From Acanthopleura granulata (lineage: Eukaryota; Mollusca; Polyplacophora; Chitonida; Chitonidae): a stretch of 64,000 nucleotides of DNA. This document shows positions 1-11,635 of this stretch, piece by piece. The notes under the pieces were generated by a model. It had not been told where the DNA came from, did no database searches, and was given only the letters and a program-made list of their open reading frames with translations. The translations under genes and the position numbers were made by a program. Location: assembly GCA_016165875.1 (NCBI GenBank), contig JABBOT010000014.1, forward strand, positions 8,376,255 through 8,440,254, written 5' to 3'. Position 1 is the first letter of the stretch. The number at the start of each line of letters is the position of its first letter.

Positions 1-329
1 TGACGTGCGTAAAATTAGGCGAAGAGGTCGACTATTGTAGGTGAAAACAACATGATATGTGTAACGTTAAGAAAAACAAGCTGAGCCAATTTCGACATCC
101 TAACAATCCCAGAGTGTTAAAACGACAACATCACCAATACTACAGCCATTGGTGTAGTGATTTGGCTTTTGAAACTTTAATAATTTGAAGAACGAAACTT
201 GGTTTCAATTAATGAATACCTTTATATGACAATGGTCGCAGTCCTCCAATCATCCTGCACTTTCGGAAGTAAAACAATACTTACGATGCTCACAAGTACA
301 GAATATATGGCCCCTCGAACCATTGGCCT

Positions 330-2170
330 AGTTTAATATACTCTATCAAATGGTTAGTGGAATGACCCATATGGCAACTATATTCTCTATAAACCAATGC
401 AAACTTTGCGTTCCGATAGCTGATGATATTCTACCGACACAGCGCTGAGCTCTGTAATGTGTAGGTCAGGGGTGGTTAACCTTGTGTATATGGAATGCCG
501 CCCGAGATGTATATTCCAATTAACGTTGGAAGCCTTGTAGCCCATCCATGGACGCTGAAACAAAACACAAATCATACTTAACGCTTCATGTCAATAATCA
601 ACAAGCTAGTTCCTAGATAAAAAATCGTTTAACCCAAAGCTTAAAAAAACATACAGTATACAATGTAAAAAAAAACTAGGGAAGAGACATATATAAAGTA
701 GCTGTTATTGGTCACCATAAAAAAAAACACAAAGAAGGTACTCAGTGCATCGCTTTACTTAGCTCTGAGGCCGGTTTGCTGTGTTCCCACCTAGGCTTAC
801 ACGTTAACCGCTGTGAATCGTTGTATACAATGCTGATTGAAGGTTTATGCCGGACTTTGACAAGGGTTAGATGATGGGTGTAGAAAATTATGGGAATGAA
901 TTGCAGTAACCCTTTAGGATAGGTGTTACTGGCCGTGGAGAGAATGTCCATTAAGCAGAATGAATCATTCAAGCCTTGGTCTTCCCGAAAATTCGGTCCA
1001 CAGATTGAGCAAAAAAGAATATGTAATATGGATTGTTACATTGTTTTATAGGCTTATGGGTGATTTCTTCAAATGACATCAATTTCTTTCCCATGAAGAA
1101 CGGACGTCATTGTTGATTCCAAGGAGACAGATGTCTTAGGCCGTCTGATGCTTTCGCTCAAAACTGTGCTTTACTCTAAAAAAAACATCTCCATTACAAA
1201 CCAATACCTATTTGTTCTACTCCGAGTAACGTGCAAAAATGGACTGCATGATACCAGCCGTTTCAGGATCTAGCTTGGGTTGTGAATTCCGGATAGCCAG
1301 AAAGCCCATTACCAGGGGGAAAGCACGACATGAAAATAAAGTGATATTAACATTCCGGTGCACCGGTTTTCTCGATCCAGGGATTTGGGGTTCAATTTCC
1401 TGTCGGAATGGTGACTAACGGTAATTTATCCCGCAAAATCACGCGGTAAGTCAGCCAGAAAGCATATTGCCGCCCTTACAGGAAGATGGCCGGAAAGTCA
1501 GTCGTCATGTTTTACCAAATGAATAACGCCATCGTGTCATAGGTTTCCTGCTAATAATCTGTTTTTAATGTGTGTGGGGGCCTCTATGGCTCAGTCGGTT
1601 AGCGCCCTAGCGCAGCGCAATAACACGAAGCCTCCCACCAATGCGGTCGCTGTGAGTTCAAGTCCAGCTCATGCTGGCTTCCTCTCCGGACATACGTGGG
1701 AAGGTCTGCCAGCAACCTGGCGATGGTCGTGGGTTTCCCCCGGGCTCTGCCCGGTTTCCTCCCACCATAATGCTGGCCGCCGACGTATAAGTAAAATATT
1801 CTTGAGTACGCTATAAAACACCCATCAAATAAGTAAAATAAACTAATGGATGCGTATGTAATTGTTCTGTTGCGCAACCAACACGTGCCGTTATTTGAGG
1901 GATGAATTTCGCTTTTCTTGACAAATTTGAGTTAACTACACTTTGGGGCTCCACTTAACAGTATAGTCTAATTATGACATAAAATGCTTTCATTATACGT
2001 CTGTATATTTAACATCTGATAAGAAAAGACTACCTAGCGTGAAAACAAGGGACTGCAACGATTAAATAATTTTTGAGCAATGCAACAAGCATTTTCATTT
2101 TAAATGGTGACACTTCCAAGAATCGAGTGGAAAACACTATTTTTTGTTTTCAGTGCATAACTACAAGTAC
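330..2170 (+). repeat. Dispersed repeat C, copy 1
   Basis: First of several same-orientation copies of an unrecognised repeat. Shared landmarks are GTGGTTAACCTTGTGTATAT near 470, the CTTTACTTAGCTCTGAG block near 755, GGATCTAGCTTGGGTTGT near 1268, and AAAATCACGCGGTAAG near 1436. The same landmarks occur in the same order at 5,778-7,300. A SINE (1,576-1,842) splits the copy. Short ORFs here do not keep frame between copies, so I see no shared protein. Function unknown; it could be an old non-autonomous element or a duplicated gene flank. Confidence 0.7.
1576..1842 (+). mobile_element. SINE family I (tRNA-headed), full-length copy
   Basis: A tRNA-like head carries a pol III box A (TGGCTCAGTCGG, 1,587-1,598) and box B (GAGTTCAAGTCC, 1,654-1,665). 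The body runs through a CTCCCACCATAATGCTGGCC core and ends with an AAATATTCTTGAGTACG motif and an AAATAAG-type tail. This is the most complete head-to-tail copy in the window and serves as the reference for the other fragments. It lies inside repeat C copy 1, whose sequence resumes after the tail. The architecture fits the SINE superfamily; equating it with the molluscan V-SINE family RUDI is a guess from memory. Confidence 0.88.
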
Positions 2171-2284
2171 ACTCGTGACAGTGTTATAACGTTAGAAACA
2201 GATGTATCATTTGTCAGTTTTGAATCATTTGAAGTCGACAGTATGTTTACAAATTTTGTTTTCTGTGAATCAGTGTAAATAATG

Positions 2285-2355
2285 CCTTTGGACCTGCTGC
2301 CGATAAACTGCCATTACGACGCTGGACTCTGTAATTTGTGGGTCAAGAGTGCCAC
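2285..2355 (+). repeat. Repeat C, short fragment
   Basis: The stretch AAACTGCCATTACGACGCTG followed by CTGTAATTTGTGGGTCA matches the early part of repeat C (compare about 440-470, 5,870-5,910 and 7,690-7,730). Confidence 0.55.
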
Positions 2356-2359
2356 TAAT

Positions 2360-3440
2360 GGAAATTTCCCCACGATCTACACCGCACGTGCCTCCGCACT
2401 ATACCAATCTTTCAAAGCATTGATACTTAATAACGGGCCTGAGTGAATGACTGGGGGATGTTAGTACCCTTGGCGCCCGGTGGAGGCGTGGCCTTTTTGC
2501 CATACAGATCAGTGTAATAACCACCTGTCTCGTCCCCAGGGTCAGGGACATTCTCCTTAACACGCCTGGACAGCAGAGGTCTGGTTCTGTCTCTCTAGCA
2601 ACCAGATTCTGCTTACGGCCGAACAGTAATCAACTACTGTGGAAGCAAAGTTCATACATGGGAAGAATCTAACGCTGGCATCTTTATCGGAGGATGGCTT
2701 TATGGTTTGGCTTTATGGTCTCAAGCGCTATTGAGAATTCGGAGTCTTGAAATATGTTTGTTTATTCAGCGTAACTCATGTTCAATAACGTCAACGGCTG
2801 CACAGAACTAATATTACTTTTATGTCGTCTATGTCTTAAGGCGGTTATGTATTCAGTCGGCAGTCATAAAGAAAAACCTTTTTTGGAAAACTGGGATATG
2901 CTGTGTGTAGAGACAGAAGCGAGAAAAAGACGTGTGATGCATCGTAAATGAAGGTAAATAACAAGACATTTTGTAGTGTCGGCTGGTAAAATGTTAATTA
3001 TCTTAAGTAAACAAGTTGATCTTTATTCCCACATAGATTGATACAGCTGGTGGTCAGATATCACAGAGAAACAAAAGAGAACATCAAATGAGAAGGTGAC
3101 GATGATGTGATAATAGATATTTAATCACATACTACCGAAAGATTTTGCCCCATTCTTATGTTACGAGGCCCACAGTATATAAAAAAAAACTTTCGTTTCC
3201 GGCATGTTATAAATGTAAGAATTCAATTCACCGCCCGCCCGCTAAACTTAGATAGTATTGTGGCCATTTTGCATGGACTTATGACAAGACGACAAGGTTC
3301 ATGCGTAACGCCAATCAGAGAGAAGCCGGAAAAAATCATCGTCACTGACAAGATGCCTAAAAATTTCATGATTTAAGGATGCAGCCGTAAAAGTGGTTCC
3401 ACGTCATTCACCCCCCTCCCCCCCGTTGCCATTCCTTCTG
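2360..3440. other. No recognised feature
   Basis: AT-rich single-copy-looking sequence. The only ORFs are under 75 codons with no recognisable motif, and I see no repeat shared with the rest of the window. Confidence 0.5.
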
Positions 3441-3441
3441 T

Positions 3442-3634
3442 GGACATTTTTCCTTACGGACATTCCCTCACCTGTGGACATTTTTCTTACGAACATTTCT
3501 CCTTGTGGACGATTTCCCTTAAGGACATTTCTCCTTGTGGACAGTTTCCGGTATGAACAATCTCCTCTATGGACAGTTGCTCTAGTGGAAATTCGCCACT
3601 GCGGACATTTTTCCCTGCGGCCATATGCCTCTTC
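3442..3634. repeat. 16-bp minisatellite, about 12 units
   Basis: Twelve imperfect head-to-tail units of GGACATTTCTCCTTGT (variants such as GGACATTTTTCCTTAC and GGACAGTTTCCGGTAT). Nearly all units are exactly 16 bp; units 2 and 3 are 18 and 15 bp. As 16 is not a multiple of 3, the open frames across it on both strands are by-products of the repeat. Confidence 0.9.
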
Positions 3635-3639
3635 ACCAG

Positions 3640-4764
3640 ACGATTTGATAAAAGATAAGGGTGTAAATGCATGACTATTTATGCGTTATCATACCACATT
3701 AGTTGTATCTTCACATTATTGTGTTTGCTTTACATTTTGTCTTCTTAACCCATGAGTTTATCAATCCACAATGGGTTTTCAGATTAAAAAAACACTGGTT
3801 TCAACAGTAAAGCACTGTCTCCCTTCATCTGAATTATTTTCAGTTATTTTACTGGTGGTAGCCATTGCCTGATATAACAATTACAGTGTTTATGTCATCT
3901 CAGACATAAAACTGTTCTACCAAGCTGTCATGAAATTCAGGATTATGTGAAATACCAGGAAAATTCAGGAAACACCATGCACGGTATATAATAAACTGCA
4001 ATACATTACGTCACATTAAAACAAAAATATAGTTTTCATTATCTGAAACGGAGGATATCATGCATACCCACAGCATCAAGTTTTAGGTATTTTTTTCTCA
4101 TGAATTTTAGGTGAGAATGAATCTTTCAAACATTTGGCCACTAAACACCAAATTTTGAATAAAGATATGTTTATGAAGACAAATATAATCTAAAAACGTA
4201 GAAAATGCAATTCCCCGTCACTACATTCAATGTCGTGCTTTGTTTCATGAATTGAGGCTTTCACCAGTTTTCCTCGCACTGATTTGGAATGTTCTGGAGG
4301 TCAGTATTCAATGACAAGTTTCCGTTTCAACTGAGACACGAGTGTTTTCAGACCCTGTCCTAAACAAATCAAGGGGATTGGCGTGAGGATTTGATCAGGC
4401 GCCCAAATGACGCCAAACCGACGCCGACGGCAATTGAGCGGAGATATTGACTGCCGTCCAGAGTTCGCAGCTGGCCTATCTCCACATCTCATCGCCTCAA
4501 TCGTTACCAATTAGATAGATACAGGACGGGGCCGGCGTTGGCGCGGATATTGAGCCCTTTCATTACTACACAGGCGACAGATAACCAGTTCCGAGAGACT
4601 ACAAGTCTTGGCATTGAGCGACGGTGGAGATCGAGAGAAAAGTTGTGATGTTGAGAGGTCAAATTTAACTCTGTCCTGTGTTCTGATTGATATGTTAAAA
4701 TGTAGGAGCATTTTGACGAAATACGTTTTAAACCTTCGTTAAATATGCCATTATCAGTCCTCAG
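3640..4764. other. No recognised feature
   Basis: Non-coding-looking sequence. Minus-strand open frames between 4,301 and 4,788 (69 and 94 codons) have no motif I recognise and overlap each other in different frames. Confidence 0.45.
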
Positions 4765-4850
4765 GAAAATGAATGAATTTTCAGCCATAGTGTGACGAGG
4801 ATATGTTTAAACTACGAATCAGTACATGATTTTCAACACGATATTCTCAG
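4765..4850 (-). mobile_element. I-type LINE, 3' end remnant
   Basis: AATGAATGAATTTTCAGCCAT followed by CGAATCAGTACATGATTTTC mirrors the 3' terminal segment of the LINE family (compare 34,900-34,960). It is severely 5'-truncated and has lost most of the hairpin. Confidence 0.65.
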
Positions 4851-4898
4851 GAGAAGCCAGTGTTAGCTCATGTTGATTCACACTACATAGGAATATTT

Positions 4899-5090
4899 CA
4901 TTTATTTATTTGATTGGTGTTTTACACTGTAATGAAGAATATTTCACTTATACGATTGCGGCTTGCATCATAGCGGCCGGAGAGAAAGCCAGCATGAGTT
5001 GGACTTGAACTCACGGCAATCCACGACAACCGCATTTATGGATTATTTCGCTGCACTAGTGACCTAACGAACTGAGCCACGGGGGCCCCT
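4899..5090 (-). mobile_element. SINE family I, internally deleted
   Basis: Starts on the plus strand with the reversed tail TTCATTTATTTATTTGATTGG and ends with the reversed head ACTGAGCCACGGGGGCC (box A). About 70 bp of the middle are missing relative to the 1,576 copy, but the box B region (TTGGACTTGAACTCAC) remains. Confidence 0.85.
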
Positions 5091-5637
5091 ACTGTGCAAG
5101 AAAATACGCTGCAAATGAGATAATGCGTTGTGCTACTCTGTCGTCGTTTTAGAGTGCTGTTGAACCTTATCTCCAGGACGCTTAAGGCTGTGAAATCTGC
5201 AGATCTAGCAAAGTAATACTGATATTTTTTTGTAATCCACACGTTCTATTCGCTCGTATGGAAAAGCTAGGTCTCGCATTTTTGCGGTTTCAGCATTGTG
5301 ATATGAATGTCTAATATCTTGTGCAGTTGACTGATTTCTTTCAAACGTTTTATTACATTTAATATTTGTAAATGTTTATGAAGGGCTTCCTGTGAGCTAA
5401 ACGAAATAGGTTGGGCCAAGCAAATGCTTTCAAAAATCACCATCAAATCTTTCGGCATAAACTCCATTACTTTGCATGGTTGTTGTTTATTCTTCCAGGA
5501 GACACCGTCTTAGCAAAAACAGCTTCCTTCTCGTGATGTTTAGGGCACTGGCTCAGCAAAAAACCCAGTGCTTTTGCTCGACTTTTGGTAAACAACTTTA
5601 TTGCGGTGTTTATTTATGTCATCTCATATTATGTTAT
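5091..5637. other. No recognised feature
   Basis: Unique-looking sequence with short ORFs only. No repeat or coding motif recognised. Confidence 0.45.
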
Positions 5638-5777
5638 CTCCGGACGTACGTGGGAAGGTCTGCAGATGGTCGTGGGTTTCCTCCCACCATAATGCTGGCC
5701 GCCGTCGTATAAGTGAAATGTTCTTGAGTACGGTGTAAAACACCAATCAAATAAATAAATAAATGAAAAATAAATAA
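5638..5777 (+). mobile_element. SINE family I, 5'-truncated
   Basis: The tRNA head is absent. The copy begins in the body (CTCCGGACGTACGTGGGAAG) and ends with the family 3' domain and a tail of AAAT repeats. It directly abuts repeat C copy 2. Confidence 0.85.
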
Positions 5778-7300
5778 AAGGCCATCGGCCTGGCCGAATA
5801 ACCCACATGACAATTATGTTCTCTATAAACCAACGCAAGGTTGCCCTTTGAGTTTACATAGCTGCTGTTAAGCTGTCATTACAACACTGGGCTCTATAAT
5901 TTGTAGGTCAAAAGTGGTTAACCTTGTGTATATGGAATGCCAACTATGTATATTTTGTATGTCCCAGACTAGTGCTGCGGGTAAACTTCAGTGTCCCCTC
6001 ATTGGAATGCCGCATTTCTGTGTATTGAAGAAAACCGTTGATTTGTTTGTTTCTGCGTCGCTCATCGGTTATACTTGACGCTCCAGATCAAAAATTGACA
6101 CACATCGTCCCCCCCTCCCACCAGAGACAAAATCGTTTAGCTCAAAGCATCAAAGACAATATACAATGTAAAACAAATAGGACATGTCCGGACATGTAAA
6201 AAGTTGCTCTCGGTAGTCACTATGGGTGTTGAAAAAACACAAAGAAGGTTCTCGGTGAATAACTTTACTTAGCTCTGAGATCGTGTGGCCATGTTCCCTC
6301 CTTAGCTTACACGTCAACTTCTCGAAATCGGTTCATTCATCAATTTTAAAACTTACTTAATAAAAACTGATTGACGCTTTGTGCCGGACTTCGACGAGGG
6401 TAAGGTGAATGGTGTAGAAAACTAGGTGTATCCTATATAAAACTGCCGTTGGATGAATGAGGGGAAACTCATTAGGAAACTGAAGGTATTATCAGCCGTT
6501 GTGAGAATGTGCATTTAGCAGAATGACCTAGTCAGGGCTTTGTCTTCCTGAAAGCAATGCACTAATTACGCAAAAATGTCTAATATGAACTGTAACAGAG
6601 TTTTGGGGGCTGATGGGTGATTTCTGCAAATGATTCTGGATCTGCTAGTTTCCCACGAACAGCGGACCTCATTGTTGATCCCGCAAAGCCAGATGTCTTT
6701 ATAATAGCTCCTCGGGCTGTGCTTTACCCTAAGAACCATCTCCATTACAAAACAATATCGATTCCTGTATTCCGATTAACGTACAAAATGAGCTTCATAA
6801 AACCAACCGTTTCCGGATCTAGCTTGGGTTGTAAATTCCAGATAACCCGATGCCCCGTTACCACTGGGCAAAAAAGCACCGTCCATGAAAGCAAAGTGAT
6901 ATTAATATTCCGGCACAACGGTTTTCTGGACCCGGGGATTATGGGCTCAGTTTCCTGTCGGAAAATCACGCGGTAAGCCAGAAAGCCCACTGGACGTTGA
7001 CAGGAAAGTCAGTCGTCATGTTTTACCGAATAAATAAAGGTAACGTGTCATAGGCTTCCTGTTAGCCATCTGTTTTCAACGTAAGTGCGTTTAACTGTTC
7101 TGTTACACCACCAACAGGTTTTATTGCTTGGGAGATGAGATTTTGTTTACTTGAAAAAGTGAGTTATTCACACAACTGGATTCCCTGTTAATAACAACAT
7201 ACATTTCTATCAATTTACATATATTCTTAATATTTGTTAAATTAAAAACTATCTGAAAATAAACATTGCCAATAAGTATTTTCATTTTAATAGCAGGTGA
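5778..7300 (+). repeat. Dispersed repeat C, copy 2 (reference copy)
   Basis: The least interrupted copy. It begins near CCGAATAACCCACATGACA and passes GTGGTTAACCTTGTGTATAT (about 5,914), TCTAGCTTGGGTTGTAAATT (about 6,820) and AAAATCACGCGGTAAG (about 6,963). It ends at the inverted repeat at 7,278-7,343. A plus-strand frame of 119 codons (6,617-6,976) lies inside it, but the matching segment of copy 1 has frame-changing insertions, which argues against protein coding. Confidence 0.72.
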
Positions 7301-7343
7301 CACATTTAACAAAAAATGTGTCACCTGCTATTAAAATGAAAAT
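7278..7343. repeat. Perfect 30-bp inverted repeat with 6-nt spacer
   Basis: Left arm 7,278-7,307 contains TAATAGCAGGTGACACATTT. Right arm 7,314-7,343 is its exact reverse complement. The spacer is AACAAA. Pairing continues imperfectly outward by about 10 bp. It marks the right edge of repeat C copy 2; copy 1 has only one arm (CATTTTCATTTTAAATGGTG, about 2,090). Confidence 0.95.
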
Positions 7344-7539
7344 GCTTGTTGCCAAGGTTGTTTATTAAATGCATGAGTGCAAGTAGCTATGTTGTCGTGT
7401 TTGTCAGAATAGATGTCAGGTTTGTAGGGATGAGATGTCTGAAAAAGGATTAAGACAAACTGTACTTGTACCAGATGAGGACTTTCCAAAACAACTGAAA
7501 GAAAAAGTTAGTTTTCAGGGGTTTTCCTGTTTCCAAACC

Positions 7540-7860
7540 TTACTCAAAGCAGGAAAGTACACGTGACCGCTGGAACCACTGATTTAACCCTCGCGATTAA
7601 ATGGCTTGCCGAATAACCCACATGACGGTTATGTTCTATGTTAATCAATGTAACCTTCCCCTTAGAGTACCCGTACCTGCTGTTAAGCTGCCATCACAAC
7701 GCTGAGAACTGTAATTTGTAGATCAGTCGTTAACCTTATGTAGCTGAAGTGCCGACTAAGATTTATATTTCATTTAACGTTGTTTGCCGTAGACTCAAGG
7801 GGCAGAGGTGCCAATTAGCATCTGAGTTGATGGCAACGTTCACAGGTTGATTTTAACCGA
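7540..7860 (+). repeat. Repeat C, partial copy (5' part)
   Basis: CCGAATAACCCACATGACGG, GCTGTTAAGCTGCCATCACA and CTGTAATTTGTAGATCAG match the first third of repeat C. The rest of the unit is missing or displaced; a 3' part appears at 9,930-10,090. Confidence 0.7.
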
Positions 7861-8338
7861 ACTGTAGCCACGATGCTGATATGGTTATCTCGGATTGATT
7901 AAGGGGCTCAGTGGTTAGAATATAGTTAAAGTATATACCTCATTTAGGATTTTGTTCTGACTGTCAATGTAAGTCCTCAAATAGCGACTAAGACATCCCC
8001 TTGTACCACCATTTTGAAAATAAAGGCAGCGAACATAACTACAATGTATCTGTGTGAAATGCTGTAAATCTGCTTTTTTCATTCTCTCCATAAGCTTTTT
8101 TGTTAAACGTGTTGAGAACACAGCATGTGGAGTAATTCGAGGCCAGTGGGGTCTGACAAACTGCAATTAATATCACTATTCTCTGTAATATCGCAATGCT
8201 TCTAGGGGAGGTATAAGTTGCTCAGATGTAAGTATTTACATGGAGCAGAATTAAACACTAGTTAAACAGGCTGGATTTGACCAATCATCATGCTGCCGTG
8301 GCTGTCTTGGTTTTAATCTCCAAGCTAGTGTTTTCATA
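7861..8338. other. No recognised feature
   Basis: Short ORFs only. A fragment GGCTCAGTGGTTAGAATATA (about 7,905) is reminiscent of a tRNA-like SINE head but is too short to call. Confidence 0.4.
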
Positions 8339-8515
8339 GTGAGCGCGCGAGCGCGGCTTGATGACCCAGGCGCCTCTCATCAATGTCTCATCAACTCATG
8401 CTACCTTCCTCTCTGGTCGTACGTGGGAATGACCGCCAGCAACCTGAGGATAGTGTTGGTTTCCCCGCTATCTGCCCGGTTACCTCTCACCATAATGCTG
8501 TCCGCCGTCGTACAC
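8339..8515 (+). mobile_element. SINE family I, degenerate copy
   Basis: CTCTCTGGTCGTACGTGGGA, GCCAGCAACCTGAGGATAG and CACCATAATGCTGTCCGCCG follow the SINE I body in order. The tRNA head is scrambled and the terminal AAATA tail is missing. Confidence 0.75.
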
Positions 8516-8549
8516 ACCAAGAAAAATGTTGATAAGTATGAACAAAAAA

Positions 8550-8690
8550 TGATGATCAGCTCACCAACTCACCAAAAAACGGTGATCACTAAAGACTCTC
8601 ACCATTTACCGCCATCACCATTGGGCTGGAAATGCTGAGAGTCACTAGTGATTATCATTTCTGTGTGATGGCTTGATCACTATTTCTTGG
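8550..8690. repeat. Imperfect inverted repeat with internal short repeats
   Basis: GGTGATCACTAAAGACTCTC (about 8,580) pairs with GAGAGTCACTAGTGATTATC (about 8,637), leaving a loop of about 30 nt. The arms extend outward for about 50 bp with mismatches. The right side then continues with three degenerate units of about 24 bp built around TTGATCAC or TTGACCAC. Confidence 0.7.
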
Positions 8691-9071
8691 TGTTGGTTGA
8701 CCACCATTTCTTGTTGATGGGTTGATCAGCAATCAGAAAAAGAGAGAGCCACGCATGATCCTTGTGATATATGATATTTAAAGCAGTCGTGTGTTTGTCC
8801 GTGTTTTTAATAGCCACCTTCATATATGTGAAATAATAAAATCCAAGAGGTAACCACAATCAAAGGGATCCCAGTGAAATGGTGATACGCTAAGAACTGA
8901 AACCAGAACATGGATTCATAACAGTATATTAGCAGAAAAAAATATAGCCATGTAAAACTCATGATGAACATAAGAAACCAGGATGGCACATCTTTGATTC
9001 ATCGTAATATCATTGTCCGGAGCATTGTCCACAATTCCTCAGTTGCTCCAATTATTGGTGATGGACAATCG

Positions 9072-9155
9072 CCACTTTTCTGGCTGTGTGTAAGTGAAAT
9101 ATTCTTAACTATGGCTTGAAACACCAATAAAATAAATAAATCAAATAAATAAATA
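9072..9155 (+). mobile_element. SINE family I, 3' fragment
   Basis: Only the 3' domain GTAAGTGAAATATTCTTAAC and a long AAAT/AAATA tail remain. Confidence 0.7.
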
Positions 9156-9335
9156 TATCAAACTCGAGCAATATCAAATTATATGCATTAGGGGACAGGG
9201 ACTGTCCATTTTAGAATACACCGATATTATAGGACCAAAATATGGAAAATTGATCGATTTCTGTGATGTTCAGATTTAGCATAGAAACTTCAGATCCAAT
9301 CGGAAAGTTGTAGTGACATCTCCTACAACAGAGCT

Positions 9336-9551
9336 AGGGTCCTCCGTGGCTCAGTTGGTTTGCGCGCTTGCGCAGCGCAATGACCCAGAAGCCATGTTCG
9401 CTTCCTCTCAGGCCATGTGTGGAAAGGTCTGCCAGCAACGTGCGGATGTCGTGGGTTGCTCTTCCTGGTTCCCTCCCACCATAATGCCCGTCGGCCTCGT
9501 ATAATTGAAATATTCTTGAGTGCGGCGTAAAACACCAAGCAAATAAATAAC
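9336..9551 (+). mobile_element. SINE family I, box B deleted
   Basis: The head has box A (TGGCTCAGTTGG, 9,347-9,358), but the segment that carries box B in the 1,576 copy is deleted. The body core CCTCCCACCATAATGCC and the 3' domain with an AAATAAATAA tail are intact. Confidence 0.87.
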
Positions 9552-9639
9552 AACAATTGACCTACTTGGCGATGTTTTTTTTTTTTGTTTTTGTTTTATA
9601 ATACAGATTACAAAACCAATAACAAACCGTAAAGGCCTT

Positions 9640-10090
9640 CAATCTGTATCTAGCACAGTATTCTCTGACGACTTAATGTCATCCCGAAATTAGGCTCTCA
9701 GAAAAGTCAAATACTGCAGAACCTGTGCACGTCGGCTTTTATCGATGATGTGTAATGTTAAGACAAAATCGCGACCAGCACTGGACTTCATTGTTTGACC
9801 TCTGTTCCTGCTTCCCTGCAAACATTTATCAAGAAATCATTCCCCAGGCCAATATCTGCCGTAAAAATATATGGATTCGATGAAACTGATCTGTTCCACG
9901 GGCGGTGAGTTATATATCAGCCGATATCCCACAAATGAAGAAAAAAAGACAACAAAGTGACTCTACTATTCCGCGGCAACGGTTTTCTCCACCTGGGTAT
10001 AAGCGGCTCAGTTTCCAGTAGGCTTCTTGTAAAATCACGCGGTAAGTCAAAGCTTACAGGAAGCTGACAGGTAAGTCAGCCGAAATCATG
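9640..10090 (+). repeat. Repeat C, partial copy (3' part)
   Basis: The clearest match is 9,930-10,090: CAACGGTTTTCTCCACCTGG, then AAAATCACGCGGTAAGTCA near 10,031, then a GACAGGTAAGTCAGCC block. It aligns with 1,330-1,500 and 6,910-7,010. Confidence 0.65.
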
Positions 10091-10940
10091 ATATGGCCAT
10101 CCTTCAGTCAGCTGTTGATCAAAATGAACTGGAAACAGAGGCGATGTGTACAAGTTTTCATTTGGAAATAAAGGACGTACATAGTATGCACATTCACATT
10201 TATAATACAACAACCGACAATCAGTAGAACTCCGGCGGTAAAATGAAAGAAGTCTTCCGTGAATTCCGATAATTTCTGTTCTGGTAAGAAACCGGTTTGG
10301 GGTTAATTCCATAAGGTAGTTAATTAGGCCGGGTTTTGTAGGATATCAGCAATTTAACTGACATACTTACGCTTATACCTAATGAGCAGAGTATTGCAAA
10401 ACCCTTCATACAAAGAGATGTTGAGCACAAAAAACTGTGCATTATATATATTAATTATATATAATAAGCCTATATATATTCACTGTGTATATTCACAGGC
10501 AGTTTTTAATGGCAATATGTAAGTAACATCCATGGAAGTGGTAGGTATATTTTAAGAAGTTGAACTTCTTCAAATGTAGTGTGAGAGGACATGGTAAATG
10601 TGTGCCTCGAATATGGAAATGTTCTTCAGTTATTTGAGAAGGGTTTTCTCCGGGAACTTTGGTTCCATCTACCCATCGAATCAACCGCAGTCTCCTGGGT
10701 GAATCACCCCACCCTCCTCTCCTACCGGAAGTATTGTTTACGTTACTGGCCAGCAGTTTAGTTGATGGCTTTGAACAGTTATGCATCTACCACACCAGTT
10801 CATGAACAAACACGTAATTATTCTCTGTTTATTCCAGAAGTCTGTCGCATTTCTGGATCTTTAATTTTTACATCAACCCTTTGTATGATCGGAGGGTTAT
10901 CGTCTACAACAGAGCTTAAGTAAGATCTGTGGGACTTTAA
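10091..10940. other. No recognised feature; AT-rich patch
   Basis: Contains a TATATA-rich patch at about 10,440-10,485. No ORF above 100 codons and no family motif. Confidence 0.45.
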
Positions 10941-11362
10941 AGGCCATTGGCGTCATTTGTCAGGTTCCCGCAACCTTTCTGGAAATAAAACGATGTTTAC
11001 AGACTCCACACAAACATAATATATAGCCACTGGGGCCACTGACTTAATTTAATATATGCTACCACATGGTTCGCAAACAACCCACGTTCAACTACGTGAG
11101 TTACTATGTTCTGTACAATTCAATGTAACCTTTCCCTTAGAGTACCCATAACTGCTGTTCAGCTGCCATTCCAGCGCTGAGCTCTGTGATTTGTATGTCG
11201 GGAGTTGTTAATCTTGTGCAGCTGAAGTGCCGACTGAGATTTATATTTCATTTCACTTGACTTTGTTGGTTGGAGACTTCTGTGGTTGAAATTGTAATTA
11301 CAACTTCACCAACACAAACGTTCGAATTTTGATATGAGCAGAACTATAATATTTATTTTTTT

Positions 11363-11543
11363 TTATCTATTTATTCCATTAGTGTTTTATGCTGTACTCA
11401 AGAATATTTGACTTATACAACGGCGGTTAGCATTATGGTGGGTAGGAAACCCAGGATCATCCGCGGGTTGCTGGCATTGGTGAGAGGATTCTGGGTCAAT
11501 ACGCTGGGCTAGCACGCTAACCAACTGAGCCACGGAGATCCCC
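11363..11543 (-). mobile_element. SINE family I, internally deleted
   Basis: Reversed tail TTTATCTATTTATTCCATTA, reversed 3' domain CTCAAGAATATTTGACTTAT, and reversed head AACCAACTGAGCCACGGAGA. The box B segment is missing. Confidence 0.85.
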
Positions 11544-11587
11544 AGAACATTAATAACTATGATTTTATTTCATGCATGTATATCTCA

Positions 11588-11635
11588 AATTGGCGAGGTA
11601 GCCAAGTGGTTAGAGCATGTGCTGTTTGTGTCGTT
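11588..11635 (+). repeat. tRNA-like head fragment
   Basis: GGCGAGGTAGCCAAGTGGTT resembles a tRNA 5' half with box A, but no box B or cloverleaf follows. Probably the remnant of a further tRNA-derived SINE. Confidence 0.35.

Noticed and set aside
3442..3634. Possible CRISPR array
   Set aside because: Units are contiguous without unique spacers and the DNA is eukaryotic.
3393..3674. 93-codon ORF rich in Trp/Phe/Leu repeats
   Set aside because: It is the translation of a 16-bp minisatellite; both strands are open for the same reason.
6617..6976. 119-codon plus-strand ORF inside repeat C copy 2
   Set aside because: The matching stretch of copy 1 (about 1,060-1,435) has insertions that break the frame, and no family motif is visible.
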